DNA of 64,000 bases from Nocardioides sp. Root240 (GCF_001428825.1 NZ_LMIT01000001.1:89692-153691), one strand, 5' to 3'. Shown: positions 9,308-20,794, counted from the first letter of the stretch. The notes: a model not told the origin generated them from the letters alone. Numbers and translations: made by a program.

Positions 9308-10108
9308 TCAGGCCGGCGCCCACCGGTCGAGCAGGGCGGCGAAGCCGGCCTCGGCCTCCGTGCGCAGGCCGGAGGACGGCGGGGTCCCGCGGTCCGGCTC
9401 GGCCGCGAACACCTGCGCGACCCACCGTGCGACAGCCACGGGTACCGGAGCACTGCCCAGCTCCCGGGTCCGAGACTTGAGGTCGCGCAGCTCCGCCAGC
9501 TCGTCGCGTACGGCGGCCGGCACGTCCGCCTGGCGCAGCAGCTCGTCGAGGTTCATCGGGGGCACCCCGGCGTGGTCGTCCAGCCAGCGCAGCGTCACGG
9601 CCGGCCGGATCGCGTAGAACACCCGCTTCAGGCGGACCTGGCCGGCGTCCTCCTGCGCGCGGGTCCACTGGGCGCGACCCACGTGGAGGTAGTGCCGGCG
9701 TACCCGCGCGGGGTCGCCGACGCGCGCCACGACGTCGAGGAGGTCGTCGCGGAAGGCCGCGTCACCGTCGTACACGAGCGGGGAGCGGAGCCACTCGCCG
9801 ACCGTCGCGTTGCCGGCGGTGGCGAGCCGGATGGCCTTGCCGAGGTCCCAGCCGTTGACGTCGAGGAGGCCCTCGAGAGGGGTCTCGATCACGTCCCGCG
9901 GCGGCCACAGGCGCCGGTAGTCGGCGACCGGGCGGACGAAGAAGAACCGGCAGTCGTAGTCGCTGTCCGGGGACGCGAACCCCCAGGCCCGGCTGCCGCT
10001 CTCGACGGCCCACGGCACGCGGACCCCGTGCTCGGCAGCAACACCGGCGAGGCGTCCGTCGATGGCCGCCACGGCGGCGGGGTCGAAGTCGTCGGCCAGG
10101 GAACGCAT
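9308..10108 (-). CDS. YcgL/COG3541-type nucleotidyltransferase-fold protein
   Basis: A 266-residue protein of the DNA polymerase beta nucleotidyltransferase superfamily. The N-terminal motif ESGSRAWGFASPDSDYDCRFFFVRP (around residues 40-65) holds the GSRxxG and DSDYD signature, with the two catalytic aspartates, followed by a helical C-terminal region. COG3541 proteins are uncharacterised predicted nucleotidyltransferases. The ATG at 10108 is chosen because a TACCGT -10 element lies 6 nt upstream. It is single, between paralogue B and acnA. Confidence 0.75.
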   Translation of the reverse strand: MRSLADDFDPAAVAAIDGRLAGVAAEHGVRVPWAVESGSRAWGFASPDSDYDCRFFFVRPVADYRRLWPPRDVIETPLEGLLDVNGWDLGKAIRLATAGNATVGEWLRSPLVYDGDAAFRDDLLDVVARVGDPARVRRHYLHVGRAQWTRAQEDAGQVRLKRVFYAIRPAVTLRWLDDHAGVPPMNLDELLRQADVPAAVRDELAELRDLKSRTRELGSAPVPVAVARWVAQVFAAEPDRGTPPSSGLRTEAEAGFAALLDRWAPA

Positions 10109-10114
10109 GCCGGA

Positions 10115-10120
10115 ACGGTA
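10115..10120 (-). promoter_or_regulatory. candidate leaderless -10 of the nucleotidyltransferase gene
   Basis: TACCGT lies 6 nt before the ATG at 10108, implying transcription starts at the start codon. Confidence 0.5.
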
Positions 10121-10147
10121 CGGGCGACACCCCCGCACTGTCCTTTC

Positions 10148-10192
10148 AAAAAATGGCCGGCGGCCCGCCCCAGAGCTGGGACGGGCCGCCGG
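10148..10192 (-). terminator. rho-independent terminator of acnA
   Basis: On the minus strand, CCGGCGGCCCG and its complement pair across a short loop and are followed by CCATTTTTT, a stem plus T-tract 14 bp after the acnA stop codon. It is the most canonical intrinsic terminator in the window. Confidence 0.88.
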
Positions 10193-10205
10193 ATCGAGGG
10201 CTGGG

Positions 10206-13025
<2,820 letters not shown>

Positions 13026-13149
13026 CGCGTCTCCGTCTTCGTCGACTGATCGGGTCGGATAGGTCTCCACCCCGCATCCTGCCGCCGTCGCCCGGCGTAC
13101 GGATAGTGAGGTTGACCTAAGTTTCAAGGGGACCGGGATCCCCGATATC

Positions 13150-13163
13150 TCTTGATGTCAAGA
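13150..13163. promoter_or_regulatory. 14-bp palindrome upstream of acnA
   Basis: TCTTGA-TG-TCAAGA has perfect 6-bp arms. It sits 125 bp upstream of acnA and overlaps the stop codon of the upstream ABC transporter gene. The shape resembles sites of winged-helix (MarR-like) regulators, but the regulator is not identifiable from this window. Confidence 0.4.
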
Positions 13164-15071
13164 TACACGATCTGAAGGCAGATTTCCACGCATCTCGGCG
13201 ACGACGGGCGTGTCCTCGGCGAACTGCGTCCGGTACAGCTCCTGGTAGCGGCCACCCGCGTGCACGAGCTCGACATGGGTGCCGCGCTCGACGATCCGGC
13301 CGTCCTCGACGACCGCGATCAGGTCCGCCGCGCGGATCGTGGAGAGCCGGTGCGCGATCACCAGGGCCGTGCGTCCTGCGAGCGCCTCTGCCAGCGCCGC
13401 CTGGACGGCGGCCTCTGACGTCGAGTCGAGCGAGGCCGTCGCCTCGTCGAGGATCACCACGCGCGGCTGCTTGAGCAGCAGGCGCGCGATCGTCAGCCGC
13501 TGGCGCTCGCCCCCGGAGAGCCGGTAGCCGCGCTCCCCCACGACGGTGTCGAGCCCGTCGGGCAACGAGCGCACGAGGTCGGCGAGCCGGGCCCGCGACA
13601 ACGCGTCCCACAGCTGGGCCTCGTCGGCCTCGGGCCGGGCCAGCAGCAGGTTGCCGCGGATCGTGTCGTGGAAGAGGTGGCCGTCCTGGGTCACCATGCC
13701 GACCGCGCCCCGGATCGCCTCGGCGGTCAGGTCCCGCACGTCGTGCCCTGCCAGGCGTACGACGCCCGAGTCGACGTCGTACAGCCGGGAGACGAGCTGC
13801 GCGAGGGTCGACTTGCCCGCACCCGAGGAGCCGACGAGGGCGACGACCTGTCCGGGCTCGGCGCGCAGGGACACCCCGTGCAGCACCTCCTCGCCGCCCC
13901 GGGCGTCCAGGACGGCGACCGCCTCCAGCGAGGCGAGCGAGACCTTGTCGGCCGAGGGGTAGGAGAAGTGGACGTCGTCGAGCTCGACCGCGACCGGACC
14001 GTCCGGCAGGCCGCCGGCGCCCGGGCGGTCCTTGATCAAGGGCTCGAGGTCGAGCACCTCGAAGACCCGCTCGAAGCTGACCAGCGCGCTCATCACGTCG
14101 ACCCGCGCGCTGGCGAGCGACGTCAGGGGTGCGTAGAGGCGGGTCAGCAGCAGGGACAGCGCGACCACGTCGCCCGCGTCGAGGGTGCCGCGGATCGCGG
14201 CGAGCCCGCCCACGCCGTACACGACGGCGACGGCGAGCGCCGAGACCAGGGTGAGGGCGGTGACGAAAGTGGTTTGCACCATCGCCGTACGGACGCCGAT
14301 CTGCGCCACCCGCTCGGCGCGTGCCGAGAACTCGGCCGACTCCTGGGCGGGACGACCGAACAGCTTGACCAGGGTGGCGCCCGGCGCCGAGAAGCGCTCG
14401 GTCATCTGGTTGCCCATCGCGGCGTTGTGGTCGGCCGCCTCACGCTGGATGCCGGCGAGGCGGCGCCCCATCCGGCGGGCCGGCACGACGAAGACCGGGA
14501 GCAGGACCAGGGCCAGCCCGGTGACCTGCCACGAGATGCCGAGCATGACGACCAGGGTCAGGGTCAGGGTGACCATGTTGCCGACCACGCCGGACAGGGT
14601 CGTGCTGAACGCGCGCTGCGCGCCGATCACGTCGTTGTTGAGGCGGCTGACCAGCGCGCCCGTGCGGGTGCGGCTGAAGAACGCGACCGGCATCCGCTGC
14701 ACGTGGTCGAAGACCGTCGTGCGCAGGTTCAGGATGAGGCCCTCGCCGATCCGGGCCGACAGCCAGCGCGCCAGCAGTCCGAACGCCGCGTCGGCGACCG
14801 CGAGCCCGGCGATGGCCAGCGCCAGTCCGGTGACCAGGCTCTCGCGCCCGCCGTCGACGATCGCGTTGACCACCCGGCCGGCCAGCACCGGTGTCGCCAC
14901 GGCCAGCGCGGAGGTGACGACGCTAAGCACCACGAAGCCGATCAGCTCACGGCGGTGCGGACGGGCGAAGCTGAAGATCCGCCGCGCAGTGGCCCGGTTG
15001 AAGGCACGCTGCTCGTCGGGGCCGTGCATGCTCCGGTACACCTGGTTCCACGCGATCTGCTCCATGCTCAT
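13158..15071 (-). CDS. ABC transporter, fused permease and ATPase (exporter type)
   Basis: A 637-residue half-transporter of the ABCB/MsbA exporter class. The N-terminal membrane domain has six predicted helices (about residues 35-330). The ATPase domain follows with Walker A (GSSGAGKST), Q-loop (TQDGHLFHDT), signature (LSGGERQRL), Walker B (VVILDEATASLDS) and the H-loop (IAHRLST). The cargo is unknown; redox-active or aromatic small molecules would fit the SoxR-type promoter. The ATG at 15071 is strongly supported because the -10 TACCGT ends 6 nt before it. A second in-frame ATG lies at 15065. Confidence 0.9.
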   Translation of the reverse strand: MSMEQIAWNQVYRSMHGPDEQRAFNRATARRIFSFARPHRRELIGFVVLSVVTSALAVATPVLAGRVVNAIVDGGRESLVTGLALAIAGLAVADAAFGLLARWLSARIGEGLILNLRTTVFDHVQRMPVAFFSRTRTGALVSRLNNDVIGAQRAFSTTLSGVVGNMVTLTLTLVVMLGISWQVTGLALVLLPVFVVPARRMGRRLAGIQREAADHNAAMGNQMTERFSAPGATLVKLFGRPAQESAEFSARAERVAQIGVRTAMVQTTFVTALTLVSALAVAVVYGVGGLAAIRGTLDAGDVVALSLLLTRLYAPLTSLASARVDVMSALVSFERVFEVLDLEPLIKDRPGAGGLPDGPVAVELDDVHFSYPSADKVSLASLEAVAVLDARGGEEVLHGVSLRAEPGQVVALVGSSGAGKSTLAQLVSRLYDVDSGVVRLAGHDVRDLTAEAIRGAVGMVTQDGHLFHDTIRGNLLLARPEADEAQLWDALSRARLADLVRSLPDGLDTVVGERGYRLSGGERQRLTIARLLLKQPRVVILDEATASLDSTSEAAVQAALAEALAGRTALVIAHRLSTIRAADLIAVVEDGRIVERGTHVELVHAGGRYQELYRTQFAEDTPVVAEMRGNLPSDRVS

Positions 15072-15077
15072 GGCGCG

Positions 15078-15108
15078 ACGGTAGAACCTCAAGTCGGGTT
15101 GAGGACAA
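15078..15108 (-). promoter_or_regulatory. SoxR-type promoter and operator of the ABC exporter gene
   Basis: On the minus strand, -35 TTGTCC (15108-15103) and -10 TACCGT (15083-15078) are separated by exactly 19 bp, the overlong spacer of MerR-family-activated promoters. The spacer holds CCTCAA-N6-TTGAGG (15087-15104), which keeps both half-sites of the SoxR box. The transcript would be leaderless. No soxR gene is in the window. Confidence 0.75.
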
Positions 15109-15213
15109 GCCAGTGTGCCCTCACCTCGAGAATTTCCGGCCGACCTGTCGTATCCGCGCGGGTGCCTTCGTGGAGAGGATGAGAAGCGCCCCCAACCGAC
15201 CCAGGAGGTCACC

Positions 15214-15789
15214 ATGCGCACCCTGATCTACACCGCCTTCGTCTCCCTCGACGGTGTCGTGCAGGCCCCCGCCCCCGAGGCGGACTACCCCAACGGCGGA
15301 TGGACCTTCCAGGGCATCGACTTCCTCGCGGACGTCTACGAGCTCAAGGGACGCGAGCAGCAGGAGGCGAGCGCGCTGATGCTCGGCCGGGTCAGCTACC
15401 AGGCCTTCGCGCCGGTCTGGCCGAAGATGACCGAGGAGTTCCCGAGGTACAACGCCATGCCGAAGTACGTCGTGTCGACGACCCTCGGGGACGACGACCT
15501 CGTCGACAACTGGGGCGACACCACGATCCTGCGCTCCTTCGACGACGTCGCCGCGCTCAAGGAGACCGAGGGCGGCCCGATCTCGATCCACGGCTCCGCC
15601 AGCCTGGCCCGCGGCCTGTCCGACGCCGGCCTGCTGGACCGCTACCACCTGCTGGTGTTCCCGTGGGTCCTCGGTGCCGGCAAGCGGATGTGGAGCGAGA
15701 CCGCCAAGGACCGGCAGAAGCTGGAGCTCGTCGAGAGCCAGGCCTACGCCAACGGCGTGCAGAAGCTCTGCTACTCCGTCGCACGGTGA
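15214..15789 (+). CDS. dihydrofolate reductase/RibD C-terminal domain family protein
   Basis: A 191-residue protein with the RibD_C fold. The N-terminus has MRTLIYTAFVSLDGVVQAP, then GWTFQ, ALMLGRVSYQAF, the YVVSTTL strand, and near the C-terminus ISIHGSASLARGL and YHLLVFPWVLGAGKRMW. These stand-alone family members are NAD(P)H-dependent reductases of unknown substrate, often annotated as DHFR-like. An AGGAGGT Shine-Dalgarno precedes the ATG by 5 nt. The gene diverges from the SoxR-promoter ABC gene and ends in a strong hairpin. Confidence 0.85.
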   Translation: MRTLIYTAFVSLDGVVQAPAPEADYPNGGWTFQGIDFLADVYELKGREQQEASALMLGRVSYQAFAPVWPKMTEEFPRYNAMPKYVVSTTLGDDDLVDNWGDTTILRSFDDVAALKETEGGPISIHGSASLARGLSDAGLLDRYHLLVFPWVLGAGKRMWSETAKDRQKLELVESQAYANGVQKLCYSVAR

Positions 15790-15795
15790 CCAGGC

Positions 15796-15822
15796 CTCGA
15801 TCCACGGATTCCGTGGATCGAG
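15796..15822 (+). terminator. 12-bp perfect hairpin after the RibD-like gene
   Basis: CTCGATCCACGG, a 3-nt loop and CCGTGGATCGAG start 7 nt after the stop codon. There is no T-run, as is common for actinobacterial terminators. Confidence 0.7.
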
Positions 15823-15886
15823 ACTAAGCGCGACAGCCCGGCCCGGGTGTAGGGAGGGTGTGGACGCACTCACGACCGGAGGGACG

Positions 15887-16369
15887 ATGACGACGGGACC
15901 GACCGCCGACACGTTCGACGACTGGGTGCGTCCCCACCTCACCACCCTGCACCGGTACGCCGCGCGCCAGGTCGGTCCGGCCGACGCGGACGACGTCCTG
16001 CAGGAGGCCCTGGTCCGGGCCTGGCGCCGGCGCTCGACGTACGACGCCGGACGGGGCGACGCGCTCCCCTGGCTGCTGGCGATCGTCCGTGACCGGGCGC
16101 GCCGGCACCGCACCCGGCAGCGGCCCCACCTCGAGCTGGCGGACGCGAGCGAGCCGTCCGTGGCCCCGGTCGTCGTCGACCTGGACCTCGAGCGGGCGGT
16201 CCGGGCCCTCCCCGAGCGGCAACGCGAGGCGGTCGACCTCTACTACTTCGTCGGCCTCGACGTCGCCACCGTCGCCGCGGCGATGGCCTGCGCGCCCGGG
16301 ACCGTCCGCGCCACCCTGCACCAGGCCCGCGCGGCCCTGCGCACGCTGATCGGAGACGACGATGACTGA
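15887..16369 (+). CDS. ECF-type RNA polymerase sigma factor
   Basis: A 160-residue sigma-70 factor with region 2 (DADDVLQEALVRAWRR, DALPWLLAIVRDRARR) and region 4 (LPERQREAVDLYYFVGLDVATVAAAM, APGTVRATLHQARAALR), and no regions 1 or 3. It directs RNA polymerase to a private set of promoters. A CGGAGGG Shine-Dalgarno precedes the ATG. It overlaps the next gene by 8 bp, so the pair is co-translated, and the partner is the likely controlling membrane protein. The inducing signal is unknown. Confidence 0.9.
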   Translation: MTTGPTADTFDDWVRPHLTTLHRYAARQVGPADADDVLQEALVRAWRRRSTYDAGRGDALPWLLAIVRDRARRHRTRQRPHLELADASEPSVAPVVVDLDLERAVRALPERQREAVDLYYFVGLDVATVAAAMACAPGTVRATLHQARAALRTLIGDDDD

Positions 16370-17513
16370 GCACGACCCGCGCGACGCCCGCATGGACGAG
16401 CGCCTCCGCACCGCCGGCGAGCAGTGGCGAGCCGGACTGCCGGCAGCCGGCCGGCCCCCGGTCCCGGTCGCGGAGGCCGGCCGACGACGCTGGCTGGTCC
16501 CGGCCGCGGCCGCGGCGGCCGCCGTCGCGGCGATCACCGCCACCACGTTGGCACTCGGCAACGAGCACGGCGAGGACCCGGCCCCACCGGTCACCTCCGA
16601 GCCCACCTCGACACCCACGACCACGCCCACCGAAGGCACCCCGACGACACCCGCCGTGCCGGTCGCCTGCGCCGCCGGCGACCTCGTCCCGGGCGTGCCC
16701 AGCACCGGCGTCGCCGCCGGAACCGTCGCGATCACCGTCCCGCTGACCCTGGCCACCGACGCCGAGTCCTGCACGATCGGCGGCTACGCCGAGGTCGCCT
16801 TCCTCGACCACGGCAGCGACCTCGGCCTCCGGGCCACGCACAACCCGGCCTGGCCGGACACCCCCGTGACCGTACGGCGCGGTACGACGGTCGGCGTGAC
16901 CGTGGGCTGGGCGGTGCACCACGACTGCAGCGACGTCGACAACGACATGCTGCGGCTCACCCTCCCCGGCGGCCAGATGGTCGAGGTCGACGGGTTCGGC
17001 GCGACCTCCTGCGAGCCGGGCGAGTCCACCTCACCGCCGTGGGTCGGCGCCCTGACGACCGACGTCGCCGCAGGCGCCGCCACGACGACGTCCGCGACCC
17101 CGCCCGACGCGGCCTGCGGCCCCGGCGACCTCGTCCTGGGCTCCCCGATGACCGAGGGCGCCGCCGGCACGATGGTCACCTACGCCGACCTCACTCTCGC
17201 CGACGGCAAGGATCCGTGCACGATGCGCGGCTACCCCGAGGTCGCCTTCCTCGACCACGGCAAGGACCTCGGCCTCACCCCCGGCCACAACAAGGCGTTC
17301 GACCCCGAGAACGTCCGGATGGCCCCCGGTACGACGGCGACCGTGATCGTCGGTTGGGCCGTCCACCACTACTGCGGCGACCTCGACAACGACGCCGTCC
17401 GCCTGACCCTGCCTGGCGGCCAGGTGGTGGAGATGCCGGGCTTCGGCCCGACCAGCTGCGACCCGGGTGAGGGTCTGCCGCAGCCGTGGATCGGCGCCGT
17501 CACGCGGAAGTGA
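16362..17513 (+). CDS. membrane-anchored protein with two DUF4232 domains, ECF sigma partner
   Basis: A 383-residue protein. A short cytoplasmic part (DERLRTAGEQWRAGLP) is typical of proteins encoded next to ECF factors. It is followed by one membrane helix (LVPAAAAAAAVAAITATTLAL, about residues 43-64), a Thr/Pro-rich linker, and two homologous extracytoplasmic DUF4232 domains. The domains repeat CTIGGYAEVAFLDHG / CTMRGYPEVAFLDHG, VGWAVHH and LTLPGGQ, each with four Cys that could form two disulfides. Position and topology suggest it senses an envelope signal and restrains the sigma factor; no zinc-binding anti-sigma motif is seen, so this role is inferred. Confidence 0.75.
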   Translation: MTEHDPRDARMDERLRTAGEQWRAGLPAAGRPPVPVAEAGRRRWLVPAAAAAAAVAAITATTLALGNEHGEDPAPPVTSEPTSTPTTTPTEGTPTTPAVPVACAAGDLVPGVPSTGVAAGTVAITVPLTLATDAESCTIGGYAEVAFLDHGSDLGLRATHNPAWPDTPVTVRRGTTVGVTVGWAVHHDCSDVDNDMLRLTLPGGQMVEVDGFGATSCEPGESTSPPWVGALTTDVAAGAATTTSATPPDAACGPGDLVLGSPMTEGAAGTMVTYADLTLADGKDPCTMRGYPEVAFLDHGKDLGLTPGHNKAFDPENVRMAPGTTATVIVGWAVHHYCGDLDNDAVRLTLPGGQVVEMPGFGPTSCDPGEGLPQPWIGAVTRK

Positions 17514-18633
17514 CGGGCTCCAGCAGCGCGACGCACTCGACGTGGTGCGTCATCGGGAACAGGTCGAACGCGCGCAGCGACGCCAGCCGGTAGCCGTGCT
17601 CGGCGAAGATCGCGACGTCGCGGGCCAGGGCAGCGGGGTCGCAGGCGACGTAGGCCACGGCCCGCGGAGCGCGGCGGACGATCTCCTCGACGACGGGTCG
17701 CCGGGCCCCGACCCGCGGCGGGTCGAGGACGACGAGGTGGGCGCGGTCCCATCCCGGGGGCAGGCCGCCCGCGAGCACCTCGCCGACGTCGCCGGCGTGG
17801 GCGGTGATGCCCGGGCAGTTGCTCTCCGAGAGGGCCGAGGCTGCTCCATCGCCCTCGATGGCGGCGACCCGGCCGGTGGGGCCGACGGCCTCCAGGAGGA
17901 AGCGGCTGAAGAGGCCGACGCCGGCGTACAGGTCGAGGGCGGACTCCCCCGGCTGCGGCCGGAGGGCGCCGAGAACGGCGTCGACGAGCGTCGAGGGAGC
18001 GCCCGGATGGACCTGCCAGAAGCCTCCGTCGGCGACCTCGAAGGCCCGCCCGTCCACGTCGTACGACGGGCCGGTGGGCGCCTCGAGCAGGCACTCCTCC
18101 ACGGGGACGACCTCGTGGGAGCGGTGCTTGCGCATGCCGCGGCGGCCGTCGGGCAGACCGACGTAGCGCTGACGGGTGCGCCAGCGCAGGCCGTCCTGGT
18201 CGCCGGGGACCGCCTCGACCTCGACGTCCACGTCGATCTTCGCCACGCGGCGCAGCTGCTCGCGGACGACGTCGGCCTTGAGCCGGCGCTGCGCGCCGAG
18301 GTCGACGTGCTGGAGGTCGCAGCCGCCGCAGAGACCGGGGCCGGCGTACGGGCAGGGGGCGGGGACGCGGTCCGGGGAGGCGCTCAGCACCTCGACGGCG
18401 TCGCCGCGCCAGAACTTGTCGCCGTCGGTGCCGTCGGTGATCTCGAGGACGACCCGCTCACCGGGCAGGGCGTGGCGGACGAAGACGACGCGGTTGCCGT
18501 CCTCCTCCGGCAGTCGTACGACGAAGTGCCCACCGTGCGCGACGGGACCGACCTCCGCCTCGAACCGCCGGCCGACCGCCGACGCGCCGCGCGCCTTGCG
18601 GACGCGCGGCCGGCGGCCAGGGGTACGGCTCAC
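17500..18633 (-). CDS. class I SAM-dependent RNA (uracil-C5) methyltransferase, TrmA/RlmD-like, with TRAM domain
   Basis: A 377-residue RNA m5U methyltransferase. An N-terminal TRAM domain (VGPVAHGGHFVVRL...ALPGERVVLEI) precedes cysteines of an iron-sulfur motif (CPYAGPGLCGGCDLQH). The Rossmann SAM site is LDLYAGVGLFS, followed by VVLDPPRVGA and the catalytic-Cys motif YVACDPAALARD. The GTG at 18633 overlaps the stop of the transporter gene (GTGA), so the two are co-transcribed. It corresponds by order to M. tuberculosis Rv2689c. The 3' end overlaps the convergent DUF4232 gene by 14 bp. Whether the target is rRNA or tRNA cannot be told. Confidence 0.85.
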   Translation of the reverse strand: MSRTPGRRPRVRKARGASAVGRRFEAEVGPVAHGGHFVVRLPEEDGNRVVFVRHALPGERVVLEITDGTDGDKFWRGDAVEVLSASPDRVPAPCPYAGPGLCGGCDLQHVDLGAQRRLKADVVREQLRRVAKIDVDVEVEAVPGDQDGLRWRTRQRYVGLPDGRRGMRKHRSHEVVPVEECLLEAPTGPSYDVDGRAFEVADGGFWQVHPGAPSTLVDAVLGALRPQPGESALDLYAGVGLFSRFLLEAVGPTGRVAAIEGDGAASALSESNCPGITAHAGDVGEVLAGGLPPGWDRAHLVVLDPPRVGARRPVVEEIVRRAPRAVAYVACDPAALARDVAIFAEHGYRLASLRAFDLFPMTHHVECVALLEPVTSA

Positions 18634-20681
18634 CGCTTGATCTGCCGGTCGCGCTCGTCGTCGACCCGGCCGCGGCGCAGGTCGCCGGGACGCACGCGGT
18701 GCTCCTCGCGCTCCTCGCGCTCGACGGCGATCTCGGAGGACCGCAGCTGGTAGGGCACCGAGGTGACCATGACGCCGGGGGTGAAGAGCAGCCGGCCCTT
18801 GAGCCGCAGGGCGGTCTGGTTGTGGAGCAGCTGCTCCCACCAGCGACCGACGACGTACTCCGGGATGTAGACCGCGACGACGCCGCGCGGGTTGGCCTCG
18901 CGGATGGCTGTGGCGTACTCGACGATGGGCCGGATGATCTCGCGGTACGGCGAGTGGAGGACCTTGAGCGGGATGCCGGTGTTGCGGTCGTCCCACTCCT
19001 CCAGCAGCCGGGCGGTCTCCTTCTCGTCGACGGAGACGTAGACGCCCTCGAGCGCGTTGGGCCGGGTCGCCTTGGCGAAGGCGAGCGCGCGCAGGGTCGG
19101 CTTGTGCAGCTTGGAGACGAGGACGATCGCGTGCACGCGGGTGGGCAGCGCCTTGTCGGTCTCGTCGGCGGCGAGCTCGCGCTCGACGTTGTCGTAGTGC
19201 TTCTTGATCGACTTCATGACGACGAAGAAGAAGCCCATCGCCAGGATCGTGATCCACGCGCCGGCGAGGAACTTCGTCAGCAGCACGACCACGAGGACGA
19301 CAGCGGTGAAGGACAGGCCGATCGCGTTGATGGTCCGTGAGCGCACCATCTTGCGCCGCTCGGCGGGGTCGCGCTCGGTGGCCAGGTGGCGGGTCCAGTG
19401 ACGGATCATGCCGAGCTGGCTCAGGTTGAAGGACACGAAGACGCCGACGATGTAGAGCTGGATCAGCTTCGTGGTCTCGGCGTCGAAGGCGATGATCAAG
19501 ATGATCGCCATCAGCGCGAGGAAGACGATGCCGTTGCTGTAGGCGAGCCGGTCTCCGCGGGCGCCGAGCGCGCGGGGCGCGAGGCCGTCCTTCGCCAGGA
19601 TCGAGCCGAGGACCGGGAAGCCGTTGAACGCCGTGTTCGCCGCGAGCACGAGGATGATGCCGGTGACGGTGACGACGAAGTAGAAGCCCGGGCTGAAGTC
19701 GTGGAAGACCGCCTGCGCGATCTGCGCGATCACCGCGTGCTGGTCGTAGTCGCCGGGGAGCGGCTGACCGCCCCGGGTGAGGCGCTCGAGCTCGTGCGGG
19801 TCGACGTACTTGAGCCCCATCTGCTTGGCCAGCACGATGACGCTCAGCATCATCGAGATCGCGATCAGGCCGAGCAGCAGCAGCGTGGTCGCGGCGTTCT
19901 TGCTCTTCGGGCGCTTGAACGCCGGCACGCCGTTGGAGATCGCCTCGACACCCGTCAGCGCCGCGCACCCGGACGAGAACGCCCGAGCCAGCAGCACGAT
20001 CAGCCCGAAGGTCGTGAGCGGATCCTCCCAACCCTCCTTCGGCGTGATGTCCAGGTTCGAGCTCTCCGCCATGGGCAGGTTGCCGAGCGCCATCTGGAGG
20101 AAGCCGTAGGCGCACATGCCGAGGATCGCGAACATGAACAGGTACGTCGGCACGGCGAAGAAGGAGCCCGACTCGCGGATGCCGCGCAGGTTCATCGCGG
20201 TCAGCAGCACGACCATCACCACGGCCACCGTGGCCTCGTGCTCCTGGAAGGCCGGGAGCGCGGAGGCGGCGTAGTTGGCGCCCGACGAGATCGACACCGC
20301 CACGGTGAGCACGTAGTCGACCAGCAGCGCGCTGGCGACCGTGATGCCCGCCGTGCGACCGAGGTTGACCGTCGCGACCTCGTAGTCGCCGCCGCCGGAG
20401 GGGTAGGCGTGCACGGTCTGCCGGTACGACGCGATGACCGCCGCCATCACGAGCGCGACGGCGATCGCGATCTTCCACGACCAGATGTACTGCGACGCTC
20501 CGGCGATCGCCAGCATGATGAAGACCTCGTCCGGCGCGTACGCGACCGAGGACAGCGCATCGCTGGCGAAGACGGGGAGGGCGATGCGCTTGGGGAGCAG
20601 CGTCTCCCCCAGTTGTGCGCTGCGAAGCTTTCGCCCGAGCAAGATCCGCTTCGAGACGTCACCGACACCCACGAGCGACAA
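18630..20681 (-). CDS. APC-superfamily permease, KimA/YdaO-like potassium transporter
   Basis: An about 680-residue integral membrane protein. Twelve membrane segments (residues about 30-460) begin with the family motif PVFASDALSSVAYAPDE, with SYRQTVHAYPSGGGDYEVA following. A cytoplasmic C-terminal domain of about 200 residues comes after the last helix (ADETDKALPTRVHAIVLVSKLHKPT). This architecture matches KimA-type K+/H+ symporters. It is divergent from ceoB and ceoC, the regulatory K+-uptake subunits, which supports a potassium role. The start is uncertain: TTG at 20681 or GTG at 20672; the GTG has TACCGT 8 nt upstream and could be leaderless. A GTGA overlap links it to the methyltransferase gene. 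Confidence 0.82.
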   Translation of the reverse strand: MSLVGVGDVSKRILLGRKLRSAQLGETLLPKRIALPVFASDALSSVAYAPDEVFIMLAIAGASQYIWSWKIAIAVALVMAAVIASYRQTVHAYPSGGGDYEVATVNLGRTAGITVASALLVDYVLTVAVSISSGANYAASALPAFQEHEATVAVVMVVLLTAMNLRGIRESGSFFAVPTYLFMFAILGMCAYGFLQMALGNLPMAESSNLDITPKEGWEDPLTTFGLIVLLARAFSSGCAALTGVEAISNGVPAFKRPKSKNAATTLLLLGLIAISMMLSVIVLAKQMGLKYVDPHELERLTRGGQPLPGDYDQHAVIAQIAQAVFHDFSPGFYFVVTVTGIILVLAANTAFNGFPVLGSILAKDGLAPRALGARGDRLAYSNGIVFLALMAIILIIAFDAETTKLIQLYIVGVFVSFNLSQLGMIRHWTRHLATERDPAERRKMVRSRTINAIGLSFTAVVLVVVLLTKFLAGAWITILAMGFFFVVMKSIKKHYDNVERELAADETDKALPTRVHAIVLVSKLHKPTLRALAFAKATRPNALEGVYVSVDEKETARLLEEWDDRNTGIPLKVLHSPYREIIRPIVEYATAIREANPRGVVAVYIPEYVVGRWWEQLLHNQTALRLKGRLLFTPGVMVTSVPYQLRSSEIAVEREEREEHRVRPGDLRRGRVDDERDRQIKR

Positions 20682-20779
20682 CGGTAGGGCATGACTGCCC
20701 GCGAGGCGTGGTTGCGGGCGCCGGCGCAGGTCCGCGTGGCCCCGGGCGCTCGGCCCCTGACCGATCAGCAGCGTCCTGC

Positions 20780-20787
20780 TATAGCGT
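20780..20787 (+). promoter_or_regulatory. candidate promoter -10 of ceoB
   Basis: TATAGCGT precedes the GTG at 20795; TAGCGT ends 7 nt before it. A CTGACC hexamer at 20757-20762 is a possible -35 (17-bp spacing to TATAGC). The mRNA would be leaderless. Confidence 0.5.
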
Positions 20788-20794
20788 GCTCACC

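Noticed and set aside
13107..13125. IdeR/DtxR iron box (TTAGGTCAACCTCA-like) upstream of acnA
   Set aside because: The half-sites are too close for the 19-bp consensus; a -35 region reading fits better.
20682..20794. c-di-AMP (ydaO) riboswitch ahead of the KimA-like gene
   Set aside because: Only about 110 bp separate the divergent genes, and a leaderless start is plausible; no conserved riboswitch core was recognised.
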